Shown here: in pieces, positions 45,065 through 54,269 of the stretch
Layout: each line of letters opens with the position of its first letter
How positions within the stretch are numbered: position 1 is the stretch's first letter
The notes under the pieces: generated by a model
What the model saw: the letters and a program-made list of their open reading frames with translations, nothing else
Databases searched by the model: none
Told to the model about the DNA's origin: nothing
Source: Syntrophomonadaceae bacterium
GTDB lineage: Bacteria > Bacillota > PH28-bin88
DNA: 64,000 bases
Direction: 5' to 3'
Assembly (NCBI GenBank): GCA_018333865.1
Contig: JAGXSE010000001.1
Coordinates: 124,001-188,000, forward strand
Program-made: the position numbers and the translations under genes

Positions 45065-45097
45065 TTTTAAATTGTCGATTTCTCTGGAGGTGATTAA

Positions 45098-45256
45098 ATG
45101 AAATATAAGCATATTGACCTGCTTAACCGGCAGAGGGCCCATCTGTTGGATCAATGGCTTTCGGAACCTCAATCCAGACCAAAAATATTAGCAAAGATAA
45201 TGGAGATAGAAGAAGAAATAGCGTTACATACGGAAAATGCTGGGTATAGTAAATAA
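45098..45256 (+). CDS. small protein of 52 residues, unknown function
   Basis: ATG 45098 follows TGGAGGTG (45086-45093) and stops at 45256. The sequence is charged and helical (IDLLNRQRAHLLDQWL, ILAKIMEIEEEI). It has no recognisable domain. It starts 33 bases after the glycosyltransferase and is followed by a strong terminator, which supports it as a gene of the same unit. Confidence 0.65.
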   Translation: MKYKHIDLLNRQRAHLLDQWLSEPQSRPKILAKIMEIEEEIALHTENAGYSK

Positions 45257-45276
45257 GCAACCGAAGATTACAGCTA

Positions 45277-45322
45277 ATTAAACAAAATGCCCGGAGATTA
45301 ATCTCCGGGCATTTTGTTTAAT
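45277..45322. terminator. bidirectional terminator between the 52-residue gene and Mn catalase
   Basis: A 46-base perfect palindrome, with arms around ATGCCCGGAGATT/AATCTCCGGGCAT flanked by A and T runs. It serves convergent genes. Confidence 0.88.
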
Positions 45323-46121
45323 GGGATTTATGGTCTTGATGTTGCCAGTTAGGGTTATTTCTCTTTGGATCAGGAGATCCGGGGCCTATTTCATGATGAC
45401 CATGAGGGGAGGGATCCTTGCCATATCCTGGCAGGCTGCCAAAATTCTGACTGGGGTTGTTATTGTACCTGAAACCATGGCCCTGATTCCACGGTCCGCG
45501 GCTGTCACCTGCGCCTGTAGAGAGATTTGCATACATTTTAGAAAAATCACTATCACGAAAGTCTTTCATGGTACCAGTTCCTTTGGGCAGCCATGCCAAT
45601 GCCTGCGAAAATGAAGTGGCGTGCGACTCTTCCCGGCTTAAAAGGAATCTAATCATATCCTTAACTCCTGGATCATCGGTCTGATGCAGCAGTCGTTCAT
45701 AAATTAGTTTAGCCCTGTTTTCACCAGCAACATTCGAATGAAGGTCAGCCCAAAGGTCTCCATTGGAATTAATGTAGGAGGCGCTCCATGGAATTCCGGC
45801 ACCATCGATCAGCATGGGTCCTCCACCTTCGATTGCCATGCTCATAGCCGGAAAGTTTTTAGGTACATTTTGCATATTGCCTAACAGTAAAGCGATGCAT
45901 TCTCCAACCATTTCTAAATGGCTGAACTCTTCCGCAGCTATATCTTGCATCATGTCGCGTATTTTAGGATTATCACAGGCAAAGCTTTGGGTCAGGTACT
46001 GCAGCCCAGCTGTTAATTCACCATTTGGCCCCCCTAATTGCTGTAGTAATAAAGTTGCATATCTGGGGTCTGGTTGGCTTACCCTAACATGGTATTCAGT
46101 CTCTTTTACGTGTTTAAACAA
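45318..46121 (-). CDS. manganese catalase
   Basis: 267 residues from TTG 46121, with AGGAGGGG just upstream; the longer frame to 46181 has no ribosome site. The four-helix ferritin-like core carries the di-Mn ligands: a Glu in GELTAGLQYL, the EEFSHLEMV pair (Glu, His) and Glu/His in ENRAKLIYERL and SREESHATSF. The tail is rich in Gly, Asn, His and Pro. Mn catalase splits hydrogen peroxide. CotJC spore-coat proteins belong to the same family, so a coat location is possible. Confidence 0.92.
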   Translation of the reverse strand: MFKHVKETEYHVRVSQPDPRYATLLLQQLGGPNGELTAGLQYLTQSFACDNPKIRDMMQDIAAEEFSHLEMVGECIALLLGNMQNVPKNFPAMSMAIEGGGPMLIDGAGIPWSASYINSNGDLWADLHSNVAGENRAKLIYERLLHQTDDPGVKDMIRFLLSREESHATSFSQALAWLPKGTGTMKDFRDSDFSKMYANLSTGAGDSRGPWNQGHGFRYNNNPSQNFGSLPGYGKDPSPHGHHEIGPGSPDPKRNNPNWQHQDHKSH

Positions 46122-46200
46122 TAAGTATTCCCCTCCTATTATAAATCTTTTATTAGGATGTGATGGCGTGAGTTTTTGCATACAAGTAAAATCCTGGAAG

Positions 46201-47502
46201 TTAATTCGGTTCCATTTTTTTAGGGGATAGCCAAGATCTTATTCGTCGCAGTATAATCCCCATTTTACCTCCGACCATGAAGCCTGAATTAGATTTAGAG
46301 AGATCCTTGATGAGCTTTTCCTGGTTTATTAACAAGACGCAAAAAACAGCGCCTGCTAGAGCTAGTAATCCGCCAGCCATAAGCATTGCCTGTTTGCTTA
46401 CCTCCAATAAAAGGCTGAAGGATGGAGGTCCCAGGGCAACGCCAAAAAAGCGAACACTGCCATAAAGAGCAGTAATTCCGCCTCTTTCTTCCAAAGGAAC
46501 CGAGCTGGTAACAAGGGTATTAACAGCTGGAAGGACAAGTCCAGTCCCAATTCCCATTAAAGTAACGCCGCCAAAAAAGATCCAGTCCATCGGAAAAATT
46601 GCAATTAGCAATAAAGAGGCAGCCACAGAAGCTAGGCCAAGAATAACCATAAATTTAAGCAGGAAGCCGCGTTTTTGTAAAAAACGGCCACTGGCATAAG
46701 AGGTGATCGCCATCGCGAGAACGGGTATAGCGATCGCAAAACCTTTGCTAATGCCTTTGAGATTGTATCTTGTCTCTAAAATATCAGACATGTAAGACAA
46801 AACTCCAAAGAGAACCATTAAGACTATACTACCTGCTAAATAACAGCCAGCAAGTGATTTGCCTTTTTCAACAAAAATTTTCTTTAGGGTTTTTAAATAT
46901 AAAGCGGCAGTTCTATCCTTAGTTTTCAAAGGCGGCTCTTTAATTGCAAGCCAAATTCCTGCGGCAATAGGAACAGCAAGAAACGAATATACAAAGAATA
47001 AGGCATGCCAAATTAATAGAACTGCTATCAGAGAACCGAGTATCGGGCTGACTACCTTCCCTAATCCGTTAGCTGCCTCAATTACACCAAGGGCCTTGCT
47101 ACGTTCTTGATTCTGAAAAATATCGCCTACTAAGGCCATTGCAATGGGAGCCGTTCCGGCAGCACCAATGCCTTGAATAATTCTCCCTGCTAACAGTACA
47201 GGATATGGTTCTGGCAAGAGCCATACAGCAAGTCCTGAAACTAGTCCCCCAAGGCCATACATGATAAGGGCGGGTATTAATATTTTTTTTCTGCCTATTT
47301 TGTCGGATAAGAAACCTAATAGCGGTATGCTGATTCCGGCGGGAATGGAGAAAAGAGTAATAGTCAGTCCTGCCTGTAATGGAGTAATATTTAGGGTCTG
47401 CTGCATCTGGGGGAATACTGGAATTAACATCGAGTTGCCAAGTACCATAAAAAAAGGAACTCCGCTTAAAGCAGCTAATTTCCACGTATTGCCGCTGGCC
47501 AT
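46201..47502 (-). CDS. MFS transporter (drug-efflux type)
   Basis: 433 residues with 12 membrane segments, starting at 47502 behind AAAGGAG. The loop GFLSDKIGRKKILIPAL is the MFS A motif and LAGRIIQGIGAAGTAPIAMALV is the DHA1-type antiporter motif C-like region. It is of the DHA1 multidrug or small-molecule export group. The substrate is unknown. Confidence 0.88.
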   Translation of the reverse strand: MASGNTWKLAALSGVPFFMVLGNSMLIPVFPQMQQTLNITPLQAGLTITLFSIPAGISIPLLGFLSDKIGRKKILIPALIMYGLGGLVSGLAVWLLPEPYPVLLAGRIIQGIGAAGTAPIAMALVGDIFQNQERSKALGVIEAANGLGKVVSPILGSLIAVLLIWHALFFVYSFLAVPIAAGIWLAIKEPPLKTKDRTAALYLKTLKKIFVEKGKSLAGCYLAGSIVLMVLFGVLSYMSDILETRYNLKGISKGFAIAIPVLAMAITSYASGRFLQKRGFLLKFMVILGLASVAASLLLIAIFPMDWIFFGGVTLMGIGTGLVLPAVNTLVTSSVPLEERGGITALYGSVRFFGVALGPPSFSLLLEVSKQAMLMAGGLLALAGAVFCVLLINQEKLIKDLSKSNSGFMVGGKMGIILRRIRSWLSPKKMEPN

Positions 47503-47713
47503 ATTTTGCTCCTTTAATAGTAAGTGTATTTATTGCATTCATATTATGTGCTTTTTTTTAGGAGTCTACGCGAAATGGTTAGGGAACCAATAGAGCAATA
47601 ATTTGGCGAGATATTATTCTTGTGCCGGCTATATTTATTTTAAAAGGAATCTTGAATTCAAAGGAGAACATTTGATAGCGTTCAAATTAATTTCAGTTAT
47701 GGAGGTTATTTAG

Positions 47714-48649
47714 GTGTCAGGCATGAAATTTAAATCTATTACTGACATGAAATTCGAACTTCCACCAAAGATGGTTTGTATTGCGGCTGCAGCAGACAGC
47801 AGAGTTTTAAATTCTGTAAAAATGGCATTGGCAGACGGACTGGGAAGCTTTACTTTAGTCGGCGATTGTGATGGTATTATCGAAGTGGCTGAGGAAATTC
47901 AGCTTGACCTGAAGGGAGTTCGCTTGATTGATCAACCAAGCCCGGAACAGGCCGCTCAACATGCCTGCCATCTGGCAGGTGCAGGAGAGGTTGATGTTGT
48001 CGTAAAAGGAACAGTAAACACCGCAGATTTTTTGCGGGGAGTTTTAAACCCTCATAACGGCCTGCGCACCGGGCGAGTGTTAAGCCATGTTGGTATTTTT
48101 GATATTCCTACTTATGATCGTTTGCTATATGTAACTGATGCGGGCATTATTATTAAGCCTACATTTGAGGAAAAAAAACAGATCATTCAAAATGCTGTTG
48201 AGCTGGCAGTTTCGCTAGGAATTCATGTTCCCAAGGTTGCGCTTCTGGCAGCGGTAGAAACTGTTAATCCAAAAATGGAGGCTACTTTAGAGGCTGCAGC
48301 ACTAGCAAAAATGGCCGAACGGGGGGAACTTCGCGGAGCTATTGTAGACGGTCCTCTGGCGTTAGATAATGCGGTCAGCAAAGATGCAGTCTTAAGTAAG
48401 GGGATTAAAAGTGAAGTAGCTGGGGCAGCCGATATTTTAGTTGTACCGAACATTGAGGTGGGAAACGTACTCGTAAAGAGTCTAACATATTTTGCTGGCG
48501 CTACGTTTGGAGGAGTTGTGCAAGGGGCCAGGGTGCCTATAGTGATGACTTCGAGGGCTGACTCTGCTGAAATGCGTTATTTATCTTTGATTGTTGCGTG
48601 TGTAAGCAGTCATTTAAACAGTATTAAAAGTGCAATAAGAAAGCATTGA
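47714..48649 (+). CDS. ptb: phosphate butyryltransferase
   Basis: 311 residues from GTG 47714 behind GGAGG. Family features include DVVVKGTVNTADFLRGVL and LRTGRVLSHVGIFD. The C-terminal half has VPNIEVGNVLVKSL, also typical. It exchanges butyryl-CoA and butyryl-phosphate, linking butyryl-CoA to ATP formation by butyrate kinase. No buk lies in the window. The branched-chain and phosphate acetyltransferase groups are related, but the length and motifs favour butyryl. Confidence 0.88.
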   Translation: MSGMKFKSITDMKFELPPKMVCIAAAADSRVLNSVKMALADGLGSFTLVGDCDGIIEVAEEIQLDLKGVRLIDQPSPEQAAQHACHLAGAGEVDVVVKGTVNTADFLRGVLNPHNGLRTGRVLSHVGIFDIPTYDRLLYVTDAGIIIKPTFEEKKQIIQNAVELAVSLGIHVPKVALLAAVETVNPKMEATLEAAALAKMAERGELRGAIVDGPLALDNAVSKDAVLSKGIKSEVAGAADILVVPNIEVGNVLVKSLTYFAGATFGGVVQGARVPIVMTSRADSAEMRYLSLIVACVSSHLNSIKSAIRKH

Positions 48650-48720
48650 AAAGGTATTCAAGATTTGGCCTTTAGATTTAAATAAATAAATTTTACAGAT
48701 TGATAGAAAGGAGCAGGGGA

Positions 48721-49617
48721 ATGAAGCTTAAGGGCAGGATTCGCGTTGCAATAATTGGCCCTGGTAACATCGGCACAGATCTGATGTATAAAGTTTTGCG
48801 CAGTAAAAATCTAAAATTAGATCTGGTGGCCGGAGTAGTTGAGAATTCTGAAGGGCTGGCTTTGGCCCGGAAGGAGGGAGTGCCGGTTACTTCTGGTGGT
48901 ATCGGACCAATTCTTGAAAATCAAGAAATAAAAATCGTATTTGACGCAACAGGCGCAAAGGCCCATTTTATCCACGCTCCAATGCTCGCAGCTGCTGGTA
49001 AAATTGCCATTGACCTTACCCCGGCTGCGGTTGGCCCTTATGTTGTGCCAGCTGTTAATATTGAAGATCATCTCAATAGTCCGAATATCAACCTGATTAC
49101 CTGCGGGGGGCAGGCAACCATCCCTATTGTATACGCGATCAATAAGGCGGCAGGTGTTTTGTATGCAGAGATAGTTGCTACTATCAGCAGCAAGAGCGCC
49201 GGGCCTGGAACCAGGCAAAACATTGACGAGTTTACAAAAACCACTGCTGCCGGTCTGGTAAAAATCGGCGGGGCTCAAAGGGGAAAGGCAATCATTATTT
49301 TGAATCCTGCCGATCCCCCAATTTTGATGCGCAACACCATTTACACCCTGGTCCGCGAAAACAGTGCCGCCGAGATCAAAAAAGCGGTAGATGACATGGT
49401 AGCTCTGATTCAGGAATATGTGCCGGGGTACCGGCTAAAAATGCCACCGTTAATCGAAGGTAATAAGGTTACTACAATGATCGAAGTCAAGGGTGCCGGA
49501 GATTACTTGCCCGAATATTCAGGCAATCTAGATATCATTACGGCTGCGGCAGTTAGTGTGGCTGAGAAACTAGCTGTGAATCTTCTTCAACAGTCAGGGG
49601 GTGAGGTTGTTGCCTGA
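48721..49617 (+). CDS. mhpF: acetaldehyde dehydrogenase (acylating)
   Basis: 298 residues from ATG 48721 behind AAAGGAGCAGGGG. NAD site [16 protein letters not shown], catalytic Cys in TCGGQATIP, and [18 protein letters not shown] near the end match the MhpF/BphJ/DmpF family. It converts acetaldehyde, NAD and CoA to acetyl-CoA. In known systems it forms a channelled complex with 4-hydroxy-2-oxovalerate aldolase, which is the next gene. Confidence 0.94.
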   Translation: MKLKGRIRVAIIGPGNIGTDLMYKVLRSKNLKLDLVAGVVENSEGLALARKEGVPVTSGGIGPILENQEIKIVFDATGAKAHFIHAPMLAAAGKIAIDLTPAAVGPYVVPAVNIEDHLNSPNINLITCGGQATIPIVYAINKAAGVLYAEIVATISSKSAGPGTRQNIDEFTKTTAAGLVKIGGAQRGKAIIILNPADPPILMRNTIYTLVRENSAAEIKKAVDDMVALIQEYVPGYRLKMPPLIEGNKVTTMIEVKGAGDYLPEYSGNLDIITAAAVSVAEKLAVNLLQQSGGEVVA

Positions 49618-50614
49618 AAGGATACAAATAATTGATATGACCTTAAGAGATGGCAGCCATTCCTTTGACCATCAGTATACTCCTGCTCAAATGGCAGCAA
49701 TATCAAAAGGCTTGGATGAAGCAGGTGTAGATTATATCGAGATCGGCCATGGAGACGGATTGGGAGCTTCATCACTTCAATATGGCTTGTCAGCGGCTAC
49801 AGATGCGGAATACTTGCAAGCGGTTTCTGCCGTAGTAGAGCGGGCAAAAATAGGTGTCCTTTTACTGCCTGGAATTGGACTTAAGGAAGACTTGGAGATG
49901 GCTAAGGGTTATGGGGTGCGGGCAGCAAAAATTGCCTGCTTGGTGACAGAAGTTGATATTGGACAGCAGCATATCGAGCTTGCAAAGAGTCTGGGTTTAG
50001 AGGCTATCGGCTTTATGATGATGTCCCACCTGATCGAACCAGAGCAGGTTGCGATTAAGGCCAAGCTCTTTGCAGATTATGGGGCGGATATTGTATATGT
50101 GGTGGATTCAGCTGGTGCCCTGCTGCCTGCTGATGTAAAAGCCAGAATAACCAGAACTAGAGAATTGGTTAATATTCCGGTGGGATTTCATGCCCACAAC
50201 AATTTGGGTTGTGCTGTGGGTAATGCCTTGGCTGCGGTTGAAGCTGGAGCAACGTATATTGATGTAGCTCTTTGCGGTTTGGGTGCTGGTGCCGGCAATG
50301 CCCAGTCCGAGGCGGTAGTTGCCGCTTTGATGAAAATGGGATACAAGACAGGTGTAGATCTATATAAGATCAGTGATGTTGCTCAGGACATTGCACGCCC
50401 AATGCTGCGGCGCCCCCAAGAAATTGATCGGGCGGCATTAATGCTTGGATATTCTGGGGTATATTCCAGTTTTCTGTTGCATACTTACCGGGCAGCAGAA
50501 AAATTTGGTGTTGACGCCAGGGATATTCTGGTGGAATTAGGGCGGCGTAAAACTGTTGGCGGCCAAGAGGATATGATTGTCGATGTAGCCTTTGAACTGA
50601 GCCAAAAACCTTAA
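49601..50614 (+). CDS. mhpE: 4-hydroxy-2-oxovalerate aldolase
   Basis: 337 residues. The start lies near GTG 49601; TTG at 49607 or 49610 is also possible given AGGGGGTGAGG, and all overlap the dehydrogenase end. [14 protein letters not shown], the metal site [16 protein letters not shown] and the C-terminal DmpG communication domain are present. The enzyme reversibly splits 4-hydroxy-2-oxovalerate to pyruvate and acetaldehyde, with the product channelled to the upstream dehydrogenase. The other genes of an aromatic meta-cleavage pathway are absent. Confidence 0.94.
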   Translation: MRLLPERIQIIDMTLRDGSHSFDHQYTPAQMAAISKGLDEAGVDYIEIGHGDGLGASSLQYGLSAATDAEYLQAVSAVVERAKIGVLLLPGIGLKEDLEMAKGYGVRAAKIACLVTEVDIGQQHIELAKSLGLEAIGFMMMSHLIEPEQVAIKAKLFADYGADIVYVVDSAGALLPADVKARITRTRELVNIPVGFHAHNNLGCAVGNALAAVEAGATYIDVALCGLGAGAGNAQSEAVVAALMKMGYKTGVDLYKISDVAQDIARPMLRRPQEIDRAALMLGYSGVYSSFLLHTYRAAEKFGVDARDILVELGRRKTVGGQEDMIVDVAFELSQKP

Positions 50615-50642
50615 GCAAGAGAATTCTGGTTGAAAATAGAAC

Positions 50643-50686
50643 AAAAAGACAGCACGCAAGAATTTCTTAGGGTGCTGTCTTTTTTG
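50643..50686 (+). terminator. intrinsic terminator after the aldolase gene
   Basis: AAAAAGACAGCAC and GTGCTGTCTTTTT pair across a 16-base loop. Confidence 0.8.
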
Positions 50687-50890
50687 TAGAGTTAGAATGT
50701 TACAGTGAATTTCCTTGATCAAAAAAACTTTTCTGCTTTAGAAGGAATTTTAAAAAATACCTGGAAAGTAGTATTGCAGGCGAAACCAAAGTTCATTAGA
50801 TTGAACTCGCTGGCCATATTCATTATTCGTGGCAAGTAGTTTTAAGAAAATATAAAGTTAAGGTTTTGAACAATAGGGCGGTGATAATAA

Positions 50891-51661
50891 ATGCACAAAT
50901 CCTACGAGGTCCCGGCAATAGCAAGGGCTTTTGACGTTCTGGAGTACTTATTTCGGAAAAAGGAAGCGACTTTTACCAGTATTCATGTTGAATTGGGCCT
51001 GCCCAAAAGCAGTGCTTACAATATTCTTGCTACTTTGGAAGCCCGCGGGTATATCAGGCGTTTAGGACAAGAAGGGAATTACGGGTTAGGACTAAGGCTT
51101 TTTGAACTTGGTAATGTTGCGGCGGCCAGGATAGATATTCGTAAGGAGGCTCTTCCATTTCTGAGAGAATTAGCTGCAAAGACAAATCAGACCTGTCATC
51201 TCGGTGTCTTAGACGAAACAGAAGGGGTCTATATGGAAAAAGTAGAGAGCACCCGTCCGGTAATTATGAATTCCTGGCTGGGAAAGAGGCTTTCTTTGCA
51301 CAGCACTTCAATTGGCAAGACTCTCTTGGCATGGCAAAACCCGGTTAAGCTGGAGCAGATTCTAAACAAAATAGTATTGCATCGATATACGGATAAAACC
51401 ATAACTGAGCCGGAAGAGCTTAGAAAGCACTTGCAAATAGTCAAGGAACAGGGTTACGCATTGGATAATGAAGAGAATGAACCGGAAATCCGGTGCGTAG
51501 CTGGCCCGGTTTGGGATATAAGCAGAGGAGTTATTGCTGCAATAAGTATATCTGGACTCACAACCCAGATGACCGATGAACGCCTGCCGGAATTGGTTAC
51601 CGAGCTAAAAGATGCAACACAAAGATTGTCTCATTACTTTGGGAGCAGCTCGAGATTCTAA
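50891..51661 (+). CDS. IclR-family transcriptional regulator
   Basis: 256 residues starting at ATG 50891. The N-terminal winged helix (AIARAFDVLEYLFRKKEATF, LGLPKSSAYNILATLEARGYI) is followed by the IclR effector domain (ELAAKTNQTCHLGVLDETEGVY, LHSTSIGKTLLAW, VAGPVWD). It stands ahead of the iorAB-abfD-bcd-etf genes and probably controls them by binding a metabolite such as an aromatic or short-chain acid, which is inference. Confidence 0.92.
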   Translation: MHKSYEVPAIARAFDVLEYLFRKKEATFTSIHVELGLPKSSAYNILATLEARGYIRRLGQEGNYGLGLRLFELGNVAAARIDIRKEALPFLRELAAKTNQTCHLGVLDETEGVYMEKVESTRPVIMNSWLGKRLSLHSTSIGKTLLAWQNPVKLEQILNKIVLHRYTDKTITEPEELRKHLQIVKEQGYALDNEENEPEIRCVAGPVWDISRGVIAAISISGLTTQMTDERLPELVTELKDATQRLSHYFGSSSRF

Positions 51662-51781
51662 TCAGGCCATCTCTTTGTTGCTGGTAAAAATATATTTTAT
51701 GAAGGAGGCGAAAAGCTAAAAAGCTGTTATTTTGCAATATTGCGTTGATCATTGAAACATAAGGGGGAGTTAGAGCGAATT

Positions 51782-53608
51782 ATGAAAAAGTACGTAATGG
51801 GTAATACGGCTATAGCAGCCGGAGCAGTTGAGGCAGGTGTAAGAGTAGTAACCGGTTATCCCGGCACTCCTGCAACCGAAATAGTTGAAGAATTATCCGA
51901 GGTTAGTGGGATCAATGCGGAATGGCATACCAATGAACTGGTAGCCCTGGAAGTTGCGATGGGTGCCTCGTTATGTAATATTCGATCTTTGGCGGTAATG
52001 AAGCATAACGGTACTAACGTGGCTACCGATTTTCTGATGCACATTAATTTTACTGGTATTCGGGGGGGAATGGTCCTGATATCAGCCGATGATCCTGGTG
52101 GCAATTCTTCACAAAACGAAGAGGATACCAGGATTTTGATCCATACCTACGGCCATTTGCCGATATTTGATCCGTCCTCTCCTCAAGAGGCGAAAGAAAT
52201 GATTAAGGTAGCTTATGATTTGTCCGAGCAAACTGAAAGCTGCTTTGTCTTGCGGCCCGTAATGCGTGTTTGCCATGCCAGGTCAATCATGGAAATCTCC
52301 GACATGGTGGCTGTTTCGGAAAGGAAACCGGATTTTATCAATGACCGTTCCCGCTATGTCATGAGTGCAGTAGCAGAAAAAGCTGCCGGCGGAAAAATGC
52401 GTCCGCTTTGGCGGCATGAACTCTTAAATCAGAAGCAGGCTGATTTTACGGCGATTGCTGAAGCCAGTCCTTTTAATTGGATTGAAGAGGGTGACGGAGA
52501 TATCGGGCTAATTGGCTGCGGGATAGGTTATTCCTATATTAAAGAAGCTGAAAGCATGCTTGGCAAAAAATACCCTGTGCTTAAGCTTGGAACTCTCCCG
52601 CTGCCCCGCGAAAAAGTTCTTGAGTTTCTGCAAAAAGTCAAGACAGTGATAGTGTTCGAGGAGATTGAACCGGTAGTAGAGCGGCTGGTAAAACTGCTTT
52701 GTTTCGAAGCCGGTATTTCAGTTAAAGTATTGGGCCGTGAATCTTTTCTGCCGGCAGTAGGCGAGCTGTCTGCCTATGGTGTGGTAGATGCTCTGGCTAA
52801 GCTTGATAGCAGTATCTCTACCGGGAATTCCTCAACCATTTCTGCCCAGATTGCGCCCCCAATCAGAACTCGTACTCAGTGTGTTGGTTGCAGCTATCGC
52901 GGATTATTAAATGCGCTTAAACAGGTAGTCAGGAAGCATAAAGGAGTGGTTACCGGAGATATAGGATGTCACGATGCTGGTAGTTTCCCTCCTATTGAGC
53001 TGCAGTCGACCATTTATTGCATGGGAGCTTCTATCCCGCTTGCAACAGGTATGAAGGCCAGCGGGTTTGACAAGCCGGTCGTGGCACTGATCGGGGATTC
53101 TACCTTTTTCCATATGGGTATCAACGGCTTGATCAACGCAATCTATAATCGCTCCAACATTACTATTGTGGTGGCAGATAACGGAACCACAGCCATGACT
53201 GGCTTTCAGCCTCATCCTGGCAGCGGTGAAGATATCCGCAGACAAGCAGCACCTAAGATCAGTGTGCAAAAGTTGGTTGAGGCTCTCGGCATTAGCGCCC
53301 GTACTGTTAATCCCTATAACATCGAGGAGACCAGGGTTGCTATTGAAGAGGCAGTCAAGGAAGAAGGCGTTTCGGTGGTGGTATCCTGTGCGCCCTGTTA
53401 TCTTCGGGCCAGCAGGCGGAATATTCTCCCCTTCCAACCTAGAAAGGTGAAAATAGACTCCGAACGGTGCAACGGATGCAAGACATGCATTAATGATTTC
53501 GGCTGTCCTGCGCTGCGATATGAAAACGAGAAAGTGACCAAGAACGAAATGACCTGCGTAGATTGTGGCCTGTGTGCTGACGTATGCAAGAGAGGAGCGA
53601 TCATATGA
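51782..53608 (+). CDS. iorA: indolepyruvate ferredoxin oxidoreductase alpha subunit
   Basis: 608 residues from ATG 51782. The N-terminal part has GNTAIAAGAVEAGVRVVTGYPGTPATE and the C-terminal TPP half carries GDIGCHDAGSFPP, and GDSTFFHMGINGLINAIYN as the diphosphate/metal site. Two [4Fe-4S] sites close the protein: CNGCKTCINDFGCP and CVDCGLCADVC. This is the classical IorA organisation. Known enzymes oxidise arylpyruvates to aryl-acyl-CoA with ferredoxin. It overlaps iorB. Confidence 0.94.
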   Translation: MKKYVMGNTAIAAGAVEAGVRVVTGYPGTPATEIVEELSEVSGINAEWHTNELVALEVAMGASLCNIRSLAVMKHNGTNVATDFLMHINFTGIRGGMVLISADDPGGNSSQNEEDTRILIHTYGHLPIFDPSSPQEAKEMIKVAYDLSEQTESCFVLRPVMRVCHARSIMEISDMVAVSERKPDFINDRSRYVMSAVAEKAAGGKMRPLWRHELLNQKQADFTAIAEASPFNWIEEGDGDIGLIGCGIGYSYIKEAESMLGKKYPVLKLGTLPLPREKVLEFLQKVKTVIVFEEIEPVVERLVKLLCFEAGISVKVLGRESFLPAVGELSAYGVVDALAKLDSSISTGNSSTISAQIAPPIRTRTQCVGCSYRGLLNALKQVVRKHKGVVTGDIGCHDAGSFPPIELQSTIYCMGASIPLATGMKASGFDKPVVALIGDSTFFHMGINGLINAIYNRSNITIVVADNGTTAMTGFQPHPGSGEDIRRQAAPKISVQKLVEALGISARTVNPYNIEETRVAIEEAVKEEGVSVVVSCAPCYLRASRRNILPFQPRKVKIDSERCNGCKTCINDFGCPALRYENEKVTKNEMTCVDCGLCADVCKRGAII

Positions 53609-54213
53609 AGTTAGACATTGTGATATGTGGCGTAGGTGGGCAGGGGAATCTGCTGGCTTCTGTTGCTATTGCCCAATATGCCATAGGCAAGGGATTGAAT
53701 GTATTTGGGACTGAAACCATCGGGGCTGCCCAGCGCGGCGGTTCTGTAGTATCTCACTTGCGCATCTCTGATCAGGCCATTTTTTCGCCACTGGTTCCAC
53801 AGGCCAGCGCAGATCTGCTGATTGGCTTTGAACCTATTGAGGCATTAAGGAATATTAGGCTGGTAAATCCGGAGACACGCTTTATCATTAACATGCAACC
53901 TGTTCCGACAGTACTGTGCAACATGGGATTAGATGCTTACCCAGCTCCGGATAATATCGTGCAAGTGTTCCGCAATCGTTGTGCTGAAGGGTATGTGTTC
54001 AATGCAACAATGAAGGCCCAAGCATTGGGTAATGCTCTGATGACCAACGTTGTAATTCTGGGAGCATTGGCCAGGATATCCAGCTTTTTCGATAAAGAGG
54101 AATTTAGCCGTACGGTAGCTGACCTGTTGCCAGCCAAAATACAAGACATCAATCTCCAGGCTTTTAATCTGGGATATGGCCTGATTGACCAGGAGCAATC
54201 GAATATTGCCTAA
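53605..54213 (+). CDS. iorB: indolepyruvate ferredoxin oxidoreductase beta subunit
   Basis: 202 residues from ATG 53605, overlapping the iorA stop. It is the gamma-type domain of 2-oxoacid oxidoreductases: IVICGVGGQGNLLASVAIAQYA, GTETIGAAQRGGSVVSHLRI. It completes the two-subunit enzyme that turns a 2-oxoacid into acyl-CoA. The next gene is abfD, so the acyl-CoA made may be a butyryl-level intermediate (inference). Confidence 0.94.
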   Translation: MKLDIVICGVGGQGNLLASVAIAQYAIGKGLNVFGTETIGAAQRGGSVVSHLRISDQAIFSPLVPQASADLLIGFEPIEALRNIRLVNPETRFIINMQPVPTVLCNMGLDAYPAPDNIVQVFRNRCAEGYVFNATMKAQALGNALMTNVVILGALARISSFFDKEEFSRTVADLLPAKIQDINLQAFNLGYGLIDQEQSNIA

Positions 54214-54269
54214 GGGAGAGCCTTTGCTTAATATATTAATTTGTAGTTTTAGAAGGGAGGCGAATTATT

